11,674 nt of DNA from Bacillota bacterium (GTDB lineage: Bacteria; Bacillota; Clostridia; Oscillospirales; Acutalibacteraceae). Positions 1 through 5,272 of the stretch are shown here, in pieces; position 1 is the first letter of the stretch; each line of letters begins with the position of its first letter. The notes below the pieces were generated by a model, which worked only from the letters and a program-made list of their open reading frames with translations, did no database searches and was not told where the DNA came from. The position numbers and the translations under genes are program-made. The stretch lies in contig JAEZWL010000186.1 in the NCBI GenBank assembly GCA_023420245.1, positions 1 through 11,674 on the forward strand, in the 5' to 3' direction.

Positions 1-1
1 C

Positions 2-1336
2 TGGCGCGGCGATTCCAAAAATAAAATGCTGCAGCGTGTTTACGGGATATCCTTCCCGAAGAGCAGCGAGCTGGAGGAATACCTCACAAAGGTTGAAGAG
101 GCAAAAAAGCGTGACCACAACGTACTGGGAAGGCAGCTCGGCTACTTTACCACCAGCGACCTGATCGGGCAGGGACTTCCGATCCTTCTTCCGAACGGCG
201 CGCGCGTCATTCAGCTTTTGCAGCGCTTCGTGGAAGACGAGGAGCAGAAGCGCGGATGGCTTCTGACCAAAACGCCTTACATGGCCAAAAGTGATCTTTA
301 TAAGCTTTCCGGTCACTGGGATCATTATCTGGATGGGATGTTCGTGATGGGTGACCCGGAAAAGGACGGAGAAGAAGAAGTACTTGCTCTTCGCCCGATG
401 ACCTGCCCTTTCCAGTATCAGGCCTACCTGAACAAGCAGCGCTCCTACCGTGATTTGCCGCTGCGCTATAACGAGACCTCGACGCTGTTCCGCAACGAGG
501 CTTCCGGCGAGATGCATGGATTGATCCGCGTGCGCCAGTTTACGATTTCAGAAGGCCACCTGATGTGCACCCCGGAGCAGCTTGAGCAGGAGTTTAAGAA
601 CTGCCTCGCGCTTTCGGTATACTTCCTTACGACTCTCGGTCTGAAAGAGGACGTTACCTACCGTTTCTCGCAGTGGGACCCGAATAACCGTGAAAAGTAC
701 ATCGGCACCCCGGAGCAATGGGATGAGGCGCAGGGAATTATGAAAAAAATTCTGGATCACTTGGGCATCTCTTATTACGTCGGTGTGGGCGAAGCGGCCT
801 TCTATGGTCCGAAGCTTGATATTCAGGCAAAAAATGTATTCGGCAAGGAAGACACGATCATCACAATCCAGATTGACCAGCTGCTGGCGGTCAAGTTCGG
901 GATGGAATACGTAGACGCGGACGGTAAGAAGAAGAATCCGTATATTATCCACCGCACCTCCATCGGCTGCTACGAGCGTACGCTCGCCCTGCTGATTGAA
1001 AAATACGCCGGAGCGCTGCCGCTTTGGCTGATGCCGGAGCAAATCCGCGTTCTGCCAATCAGCGAGCGGCTGCATCCGGAAGCGGAAAAGGTGCTGGAAA
1101 AACTTCAAAGTGCCGGATTCCGCGCAACGAATGATACCCGCAATGAAAAAATCGGTTACAAAATCCGCGAAGCACAGCTGCAAAAGATTCCGTATATGCT
1201 TGTAATCGGCGATAAAGAGGTTGAAAACGGCACGGTTGCCGTGCGCAGCCGCAAGGACGGCGATTTGGGTACGATGACTCTGGAAGCGTTTATCGCGCGA
1301 GCTGCCGACGAGGTCGCAAAGAAAGCAAGAGATTAA
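2..1336 (+). CDS. thrS: Threonyl-tRNA synthetase, 5'-truncated by the window edge
   Basis: Class II aminoacyl-tRNA synthetase that charges tRNA-Thr in the cytosol. The frame is open to the left edge and reads WRGDSKNKMLQR across position 26, a typical internal ThrRS stretch, so the ATG at 26 is not the start. The TGS and editing domains lie upstream of the window. Counting from that Met, the catalytic core shows motif 2 (Arg156 in LFRNE), the likely zinc ligands Cys127 (RPMTCP), His178 (SEGHL) and His309 (IIHR), and motif 3 (CYER, Arg318). The anticodon-binding domain follows from about residue 340 to the TAA at 1334. Several usually conserved positions differ: MTCPFQ where most bacteria have MNCPGH, and RQFTISEGHL where RGFTQDDAH is usual, so this belongs to a divergent ThrRS clade. 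Identity is secure; the clade assignment is from memory of the family. A terminator follows 13 bases after the stop. Confidence 0.95.
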   Translation, partial: WRGDSKNKMLQRVYGISFPKSSELEEYLTKVEEAKKRDHNVLGRQLGYFTTSDLIGQGLPILLPNGARVIQLLQRFVEDEEQKRGWLLTKTPYMAKSDLYKLSGHWDHYLDGMFVMGDPEKDGEEEVLALRPMTCPFQYQAYLNKQRSYRDLPLRYNETSTLFRNEASGEMHGLIRVRQFTISEGHLMCTPEQLEQEFKNCLALSVYFLTTLGLKEDVTYRFSQWDPNNREKYIGTPEQWDEAQGIMKKILDHLGISYYVGVGEAAFYGPKLDIQAKNVFGKEDTIITIQIDQLLAVKFGMEYVDADGKKKNPYIIHRTSIGCYERTLALLIEKYAGALPLWLMPEQIRVLPISERLHPEAEKVLEKLQSAGFRATNDTRNEKIGYKIREAQLQKIPYMLVIGDKEVENGTVAVRSRKDGDLGTMTLEAFIARAADEVAKKARD

Positions 1337-1349
1337 TTTAATTCATATG

Positions 1350-1386
1350 AAAACCGGCCGGAAATCATGACATTCCGGTCGGTTTT
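1350..1386 (+). terminator. Intrinsic terminator of thrS
   Basis: Arms 1350-1363 and 1373-1386 form a 14-bp stem with one G-U pair (AAAACCGGCCGGAA against TTCCGGTCGGTTTT) around a 9-nt loop. The right arm ends in four T. It starts 13 bases after the thrS stop. Confidence 0.85.
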
Positions 1387-1798
1387 ATGTTGTAAAGCGA
1401 AAAAAATTATAGCAATTGACTATACTTCTTCGGAAGCAATGAAAAAACGTTAAAAATGAATGCGGATATGCGGGTAAAATTACTCCTCGGCTTTCATAAA
1501 TAAAGCAATCATACGATCAGTGAGCCGGAATGAGTCAGGCGAAGAGAGCGTCGCTGTGAGCAAAAGCAAAGCGAAAAACCGGTGTTATGTAAACAAGAGA
1601 AATTCAATATTATTCCACAGCTTTTTTGATTATTTGAATTATAAAATGTTGAAAAAACGAAAAACGTCTCGCATCTATGGATTTGGAATGTTGAAAACTA
1701 TGTTGAATATGTTGAAGTTATAAGGAATTTTAAGAGCTACAAAAAATATTTTGTAGCGTTATGTAAAGTGGCAAGAGAATTTTTAAAGAATTACTCCG
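1387..1798. other. Intergenic stretch with short repeats and hairpins, no convincing gene
   Basis: No ORF here has a ribosome binding site. What is visible: a small CTTC-TTCG-GAAG hairpin near 1427; four copies of TGTTGAA at 1647, 1689, 1701 and 1710, the last three closely spaced; and a perfect 9-bp inverted repeat, GCTACAAAA (1736-1744) and TTTTGTAGC (1749-1757), with a 4-nt loop. That hairpin lacks a T-run, so it is more likely an operator or RNA element than a terminator. The stretch becomes strongly AT-rich towards the promoter of the next gene. Confidence 0.5.
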
Positions 1799-1828
1799 TT
1801 TACACAAAATATCCTCATAAACTACAAT
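1799..1828 (+). promoter_or_regulatory. Candidate promoter of the DUF4358-type gene
   Basis: TTTACA (1799-1804) and TACAAT (1823-1828) are separated by 18 bp, each one base from consensus. A perfect TATAAT at 1838-1843 lacks a good -35. The leader of about 95 nt contains a perfect 8-bp inverted repeat with a 3-nt loop (1856-1874), which could be an operator or an RNA hairpin. Confidence 0.4.
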
Positions 1829-1931
1829 AATTATGGATATAATTAAACAAATATTAAATATTAGAATAATATTTATGGGAAAATAGAGTAAAATCCTATG
1901 AGATATATCTATTGAGAGGGAGGGCGGAGGT

Positions 1932-2447
1932 GTGAAGAAGGCTGATTTGTTCCGAAAACGCTGGTTTGTTTTCCTGCTTACTGGAATTTTAACCGTGTTG
2001 GCAGTTCTGACGGTCAGTTATCTTTTTATTCAGGTAAACCGGGCGAACGCCAAGAGTATGGCACCTTCGCAGATTACGGCTCGAATTATTCGGGAAATGA
2101 ACCGTTCGGATTTAGCGGAAGTAAGCCCGAGCCAGTTGACCAAACATTATTCGCTGCCGGTTGGCGTTGTTGCGGAGAGCTCGCTGTATATGAGCCGTTC
2201 GGCTGAAAGCGCGGCGGAGCTTGCGTGCTTTCGCCTCACCGATAAATCAAAATTTCCCGAGCTTCAGGCAGAGGTTACCAATCATCTGAACGCAAAGTCT
2301 GCGGGCTTTAAGGATCTAAATCCGACGCAGTACAACGCGTTGAAGAGCGCGTCAGTCGTACAGAATGGGAATTATGTACTGGTTTCGGTCGGCAGCAACC
2401 CGGCCGCAGACGCAAAGCTGTTTAACGAAATTCTGAAAGAGTACTAG
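1932..2447 (+). CDS. DUF4358-type membrane-anchored protein
   Basis: A 171-residue protein of unknown function. A positively charged N-terminus (MKKADLFRKR) is followed by one hydrophobic segment at about residues 11-34 with no lipobox, so it is probably a signal anchor with the rest outside the membrane. The C-terminal part (about 75-170), with SSLYMSRSAESAAELACFRL, a helix rich in charged residues and then VVQNGNYVLVSVGSNP, resembles the DUF4358 family found widely in Clostridia, usually as a lipoprotein or anchored protein. The start is GTG: GAGAGGGAGGG (1914-1924) lies 7 nt upstream, while GGAGG at 1926-1930 would be too close. No in-frame ATG competes. It is probably monocistronic, ending at the hairpin at 2493. 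The family call comes from remembered pattern and has no known biochemical function behind it. Confidence 0.8.
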   Translation: MKKADLFRKRWFVFLLTGILTVLAVLTVSYLFIQVNRANAKSMAPSQITARIIREMNRSDLAEVSPSQLTKHYSLPVGVVAESSLYMSRSAESAAELACFRLTDKSKFPELQAEVTNHLNAKSAGFKDLNPTQYNALKSASVVQNGNYVLVSVGSNPAADAKLFNEILKEY

Positions 2448-2492
2448 GATGATGAAATACGGTATCCCCGGAGAATAAAAAAGGAACAACAA

Positions 2493-2536
2493 AACAAACC
2501 GCACTGGACAGAAGACGCTGCCCAATGCGGTTTGTT
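2493..2536. terminator. Shared terminator between convergent genes
   Basis: Arms 2493-2507 (AACAAACCGCACTGG) and 2522-2536 (CCAATGCGGTTTGTT) pair with one mismatch. On the plus strand it is followed by ATTTTT. It lies between the DUF4358-type stop and the stop of the convergent azoreductase and probably serves both. Its CCGCaC..ACAG..GCTG..TGCGG layout resembles the hairpins at 5079, 6417 and 9756. Confidence 0.8.
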
Positions 2537-2553
2537 ATTTTTCTCATGAAGCT

Positions 2554-3159
2554 TTAAAACTCTTTTGCTTTCAGCCTTGCCGTTTTGATTGTGCCCTCCA
2601 GAATAGCGGTTACATCTTTGCCCATAACATCGAGCTCCTCTGCGGAAATCGCTGTAAAGTCGGTAATTCCGAAGAAGCCGAATATGGTACGCAAATATCG
2701 TTCTCCCATTTCGTAAGCACCGGAAGGTCCCTGTGCGTATTCTCCGCCCCTTGTGACAATGTAGACGGCTTTCTTTCCCTGACACAGTCCGACCGGACCT
2801 TCGGCGGTATAGCGGAAAGTAATCCCCGAAACGCACACATAATCAATATAGGCTTTTAGAATTGCCGGAATACTCAAATTCCACATCGGCGCGGAAAGCA
2901 CATATTTATCAGCATCGGCGAATTGATAGGCATATTTCAGAATCGGATGATTTTTGCTGTCAGCCTCTTTTTGACCGAAAATGGAGGATATATCGTTCGC
3001 AGACAGAAATTGGATGTTTTCCTCATAAAGGTTCAGCGTGGTTACCTCATCCTCCGGGTGCTGTTCCTGGTAGGCTCTTATAAATTCATCGGATATTTGA
3101 AAGGTTCTGGAGACGCCTTCCGGCTTCGCGTTCGCTTTGATATATAATACCTTACTCAT
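2554..3159 (-). CDS. azoR: FMN-dependent NADH:quinone oxidoreductase / azoreductase (AzoR family)
   Basis: A 201-residue flavodoxin-fold oxidoreductase, expected to be cytosolic and FMN-bound, which transfers two electrons from NAD(P)H to quinones or azo compounds and so protects against quinone stress. The N-terminal strand MSKVLYIKANAKPEG with SRT is the usual phosphate-binding start. SAPMWNLSIPAILKAYIDYV and SGITFRYTAEGPVGLCQGKKA, followed by VTRGGEY, are hallmark AzoR segments that contact FMN. Length fits the family (about 200). The start is the ATG at 3159, with AAGGAGG 5 nt upstream. An in-frame ATG seven codons earlier would put the Shine-Dalgarno inside the coding region. It is convergent with the DUF4358-type gene and shares its terminator. 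The true substrate cannot be read from sequence, so azoR is a family symbol. Confidence 0.9.
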   Translation of the reverse strand: MSKVLYIKANAKPEGVSRTFQISDEFIRAYQEQHPEDEVTTLNLYEENIQFLSANDISSIFGQKEADSKNHPILKYAYQFADADKYVLSAPMWNLSIPAILKAYIDYVCVSGITFRYTAEGPVGLCQGKKAVYIVTRGGEYAQGPSGAYEMGERYLRTIFGFFGITDFTAISAEELDVMGKDVTAILEGTIKTARLKAKEF

Positions 3160-3300
3160 AGGTTCCTCCTTGATTTTCATTTCTTCCCAACTATTTTGTT
3201 ATAAAAATGCTTTAATATACGAATGGAAAGCGGGGATGACCGGCAGGCTGTTTTAAAATGATGGGAAACGAGAAGTCCCCCCAGGCGATCAGCGGCTTTT

Positions 3301-3588
3301 TTATCCGATCATTCCTTCATATTTGGTTTTCAGCCATTGAATCATGTCTTCGCGCCCATCATCACTCAGCTCGAATTCGGCCTCGTCCACAATTTCGCTG
3401 TTCTTTAAGTTGAAGGGTCCGTACCAGACGGCCGTTTTAATCAGGTGGTCCTTCGATTCAATCCGATAGCGGAATTCTTTCACATCAGCGTTTTCGAATT
3501 CATGAATGCTTCCTGTGTATTCTCCTCCGTTCTGAAAGTACAGCAGCCCCGGAATCATGCCCTGCTCATACCAGTTAATATTACGCAT
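3301..3588 (-). CDS. Unrecognised 95-residue soluble protein
   Basis: A small protein that I do not recognise. It begins MRNINWYEQGMIPG, continues with aromatic and acidic segments (FRYRIES, AVWYGPFN, EAEFEL) and ends in a likely helix (DMIQWLKTKYEG). There is no signal peptide or membrane segment. The alternation of strands (about 14-75) and a final helix suggests a small alpha/beta fold. The reading frame is supported by AGGTG 7 nt before the ATG and by a near-consensus promoter 34 bp further upstream (3622-3650). A four-codon ORF (MKNA) begins 7 nt ahead in another frame and overlaps the start, which may be chance. The gene lies between azoR and the superoxide dismutase gene but is transcribed independently of the latter. 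No function is proposed. Confidence 0.75.
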   Translation of the reverse strand: MRNINWYEQGMIPGLLYFQNGGEYTGSIHEFENADVKEFRYRIESKDHLIKTAVWYGPFNLKNSEIVDEAEFELSDDGREDMIQWLKTKYEGMIG

Positions 3589-3621
3589 TTTTCATCACCT
3601 GCCAGATATATTCTCTCCTTA

Positions 3622-3650
3622 ATTAAATACTTTAACTTGAAAATTGTCAA
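3622..3650 (-). promoter_or_regulatory. Sigma-A-type promoter of the 95-residue protein gene
   Basis: On the minus strand, a perfect TTGACA (3645-3650), a 17-bp spacer and TTTAAT (3622-3627). It starts just downstream of the sodC-type terminator, so the 95-residue gene is an independent transcript with a leader of about 28 nt. Confidence 0.7.
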
Positions 3651-3658
3651 TAAAAAAT

Positions 3659-3683
3659 GAAGCGTACGTTTTTTGTACGCTTC
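3659..3683 (-). terminator. Intrinsic terminator of the superoxide dismutase gene
   Basis: A perfect 9-bp stem, GAAGCGTAC (3659-3667) and GTACGCTTC (3675-3683), with a 7-nt loop. On the minus strand it is followed by ATTTTTTATTG. It lies 17 bases after the stop of the superoxide dismutase gene. Confidence 0.9.
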
Positions 3684-3700
3684 CAGAAGCCCTGCTCGCT

Positions 3701-4201
3701 TTATCTGACGTTGGCTGTAATTTGGCCGCAGGCTATTTTTTTGCCGGAGTTTCCGGAGGGCTGTGTCGTAAAATCATCGGGAGACGCATGGATAATGATT
3801 GTGCGGTTAATGATTTCCTTAATCGTAAACCGATCGGTAATAACCGCTAAAAAAGCGTACCCATGATTGCCAAACAGCGGCGGAAGATCGCCGGCGTGAG
3901 CCGGGTGCGGACATTTTTTGGGATTATAGTGTCCTCCGGTATCCGCGAAGGGATCGTCGGAATTTCCGGTGCAGGAGCTTCCCTCGTGAATGTGAAAACC
4001 AAAGATGTCTGCCGAGCATGGTACCGTTCCGTGCGGCAGACCTTGAAGCTGCGCTACGAGCAGAACGCCGTCTACCACAGGATAAAAATAGACCATACCG
4101 TTTATGCCGGAATAACTGGGGCTTCCCTTCATAATGGCGTAGGCTTCCGGGGATCTTTTCAATATGCTTTGCAGCCGGTCATATTGTGGTTCCAGATACA
4201 A
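3701..4201 (-). CDS. Cu/Zn superoxide dismutase family protein, cytosolic type
   Basis: Expected to dismutate superoxide to oxygen and hydrogen peroxide. All metal ligands are visible (numbering from the TTG start): copper His70 and His72 (GFHIHEG), bridging His91 (GGHYNP), zinc His99, His102 and Asp105 (PHPAHAGDLP), and copper His138 (IIIHASPDD). Cys77 and Cys158 (ACGQ) are placed for the usual intrasubunit disulfide. At the catalytic Arg position there is Lys (NSGKKIACG). There is no signal peptide, unlike most bacterial SodC; short leaderless SodC-like proteins are known in Clostridia. Start: GGAGGTGG (4207-4214) overlaps an in-frame GTG at 4210, so the TTG at 4201, 8 nt after GGAGG, is the likelier start. 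It ends at a strong terminator. No terminator separates it from the lipase 137 bp upstream, so read-through is possible. Confidence 0.9.
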   Translation of the reverse strand: MYLEPQYDRLQSILKRSPEAYAIMKGSPSYSGINGMVYFYPVVDGVLLVAQLQGLPHGTVPCSADIFGFHIHEGSSCTGNSDDPFADTGGHYNPKKCPHPAHAGDLPPLFGNHGYAFLAVITDRFTIKEIINRTIIIHASPDDFTTQPSGNSGKKIACGQITANVR

Positions 4202-4338
4202 ATCAACCACCTCCGAACCATTTTATGCGATTTTTTTCATTTTGACATTCTTTTCGGGAATTTGAAATTCACTTTTCTGCGGTCGAAACTCCCGCTTGAA
4301 ACCCAGCCGCACGGAAAGAACGCTATGCCCGAGGTGCG

Positions 4339-5016
4339 CTATTCACTGAGCAAGCCAAAAAGATTTCTGTAATAGGATTGCGGATAGTGGCATTTAAAGG
4401 AAAAAAGTCCTAAAACTTTTGGAGTGCCGATGTGGATGCAGATGCCCACATGCCGATATCCCATCCAGACGGGCGGAACCTTGGTGACGATATCGTTTCC
4501 GTTTTCAATTCGCAGGGTTTTGAACACCCTTTGGTCATAAGATTGCTGGAAAGCGCGGTTTCCTACACGCGGCGCACCGAACACAACGGCTTCATAGTCT
4601 AAATCCGGATAGTTGTACTGCAAATCCACCGCGCACAAAATCGCCAGCGCGGCGCCCTGCGAATGACCGGATATCTTTACCTGGAAAATATCGCCGGAAA
4701 TCATTCGGTGGATTGTGTTTCTAACCGCCGGAGACTTGTATGCCTGAAGAAATCCATTGTGTATCCTTATCTTTGACCCCGTATTACCGTATGGGATCAC
4801 TTTTTTATGAAACGTAAGATTCGTTTTCCAATCCTGAAGCGAATTTGACCCACGGAACGTGATGCTGAGGCATCCATTCTTTTTACGCAGATAGCACTGG
4901 ACCCCGGAAGCGGAATCGTCAATGACGGTTATGGAGCCGCCCGGAAAAACCGGCTGAATGTTGCGGTATGCGGCGGCCGAGAGCTCCAGTGCGTTTATTA
5001 CATCAGACACCTGCAT
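4339..5016 (-). CDS. Class 3 lipase (alpha/beta hydrolase, Lipase_3 family)
   Basis: A 225-residue esterase/lipase-like hydrolase, expected to cleave acyl esters. The nucleophile elbow ISGHSQGAALA gives Ser119. Asp175 (NGNDIVTKVPP) and His210 (KCHYPQSYYRNL) complete a triad in the usual order, and SITFRGS provides the oxyanion region. The conserved FGAPRVGN and GYRHVG are also present. No signal peptide is seen, so it is probably intracellular. The ATG at 5016 has GAGGTG 6 nt upstream; an in-frame GTG at 5025 overlaps that Shine-Dalgarno and is rejected. The start codon lies in the 3' arm of a perfect 17-bp inverted repeat with the ribosome binding site in its loop, which points to translational control. 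No own promoter is obvious; the nearest strong one is at 5234-5262, beyond a terminator hairpin. Substrate is unknown. Confidence 0.88.
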   Translation of the reverse strand: MQVSDVINALELSAAAYRNIQPVFPGGSITVIDDSASGVQCYLRKKNGCLSITFRGSNSLQDWKTNLTFHKKVIPYGNTGSKIRIHNGFLQAYKSPAVRNTIHRMISGDIFQVKISGHSQGAALAILCAVDLQYNYPDLDYEAVVFGAPRVGNRAFQQSYDQRVFKTLRIENGNDIVTKVPPVWMGYRHVGICIHIGTPKVLGLFSFKCHYPQSYYRNLFGLLSE

Positions 5017-5049
5017 ATAAATCACCTCGAATATTTATATGCAGGTGTC
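5006..5049 (-). promoter_or_regulatory. RNA hairpin sequestering the lipase start codon
   Basis: Perfect 17-bp inverted repeat: GACACCTGCATATAAAT at 5006-5022 and its reverse complement at 5033-5049, with a 10-nt loop. In the minus-strand transcript the loop reads AUUCGAGGUG, which carries the Shine-Dalgarno, and the ATG (5016-5014) is paired inside the 3' arm. The structure would block initiation until opened. There is no T-run, so it is not a terminator. A DNA-level role, as a protein-binding palindrome, is the alternative. Confidence 0.7.
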
Positions 5050-5078
5050 GATATAGAAAGAATTATGAAATGAAAAAT

Positions 5079-5113
5079 CGCGCCAAACAGCTGAAAACGG
5101 CTGTCCGGCGCGG
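5079..5113 (-). terminator. Terminator hairpin, identical to that at 6422-6456
   Basis: Outer stem CGCGCC (5079-5084) with GGCGCG (5107-5112), a symmetric AA/CC internal loop, inner stem ACAGC (5087-5091) with GCTGT (5100-5104). On the minus strand a T-run (ATTTTTC) follows. It lies between the 11-codon ORF and the lipase, so it may be an ordinary terminator or an attenuator. All 35 bases are identical to 6422-6456. Confidence 0.75.
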
Positions 5114-5126
5114 AGTAACTTAATTT

Positions 5127-5139
5127 TTAACTGTCATGT
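5127..5139. repeat. 13-bp direct repeat copy (second copy 5273-5285)
   Basis: TTAACTGTCATGT occurs here and again at 5273-5285, where it encodes the last residues (KHDS) and stop of the membrane protein. Both copies are followed by five or more T. The copies bracket the promoter and 11-codon ORF and may be a remnant of a local duplication. Confidence 0.6.
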
Positions 5140-5157
5140 ATTTTTAAACAATGCTGT

Positions 5158-5193
5158 TTAAGCGATATCCTCATCCAAGCATATTATTTTCAT
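5158..5193 (-). CDS. Possible 11-codon leader or micropeptide ORF
   Basis: The minus strand encodes MKIICLDEDIA followed by TAA. AAGGAGGT lies 5 nt before the ATG, as good a ribosome binding site as any in the window, and a promoter lies 41 bp upstream of the start codon. A small perfect hairpin (5144-5161, 7-bp arms, 4-nt loop) overlaps its stop codon, and a terminator hairpin follows at 5079. Two ATA isoleucine codons in tandem are the only unusual codon feature. It could be a leader peptide governing read-through into the lipase, a free micropeptide, or the start of a decayed gene: the sequence after the stop ends with the same 13 bases as the upstream membrane protein gene, in a compatible phase after one inserted base. 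No function is known. Confidence 0.35.
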   Translation of the reverse strand: MKIICLDEDIA

Positions 5194-5210
5194 AATAAAC
5201 CTCCTTTAAG

Positions 5211-5228
5211 TGTAAGTGTTATCTTACA
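5211..5228. promoter_or_regulatory. Operator-like palindrome at a transcription start
   Basis: TGTAAG (5211-5216) and CTTACA (5223-5228) form a perfect 6-bp inverted repeat with a 6-nt spacer. It lies at the predicted start point of the promoter at 5234-5262, a position typical of a repressor site. No repressor candidate is in the window. Confidence 0.45.
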
Positions 5229-5233
5229 ATCTA

Positions 5234-5262
5234 AGTATATACCAATAAATTGGAAAGTGCAA
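5234..5262 (-). promoter_or_regulatory. Promoter of the 11-codon ORF (and perhaps the lipase)
   Basis: On the minus strand, TTGCAC (5257-5262), a 17-bp spacer and TATACT (5234-5239). The -10 is one base from consensus while the -35 is weak. It lies just after the stop of the membrane protein gene and directs transcription towards the 11-codon ORF, the hairpin at 5079 and the lipase. Confidence 0.55.
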
Positions 5263-5272
5263 TACCTTCTAA

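Noticed and set aside
548..1183. 211-codon minus-strand ORF inside thrS
   Set aside because: It is entirely antisense to the conserved synthetase core, with no promoter or ribosome binding site.
1520..1723. 67-codon plus-strand ORF from a GTG
   Set aside because: There is no Shine-Dalgarno, the composition is low-complexity Lys/Asn/Ser, and it runs through the TGTTGAA repeats. It reads as open frame in AT-rich non-coding DNA.
2444..2836. 130-codon minus-strand ORF in the azoreductase region
   Set aside because: It overlaps the azoreductase in another frame, crosses the shared terminator and is Arg-rich, as expected of a shadow frame.
4204..4228. ATG upstream of the superoxide dismutase at about 4226
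   Set aside because: It is in another frame from the dismutase and precedes the Shine-Dalgarno.
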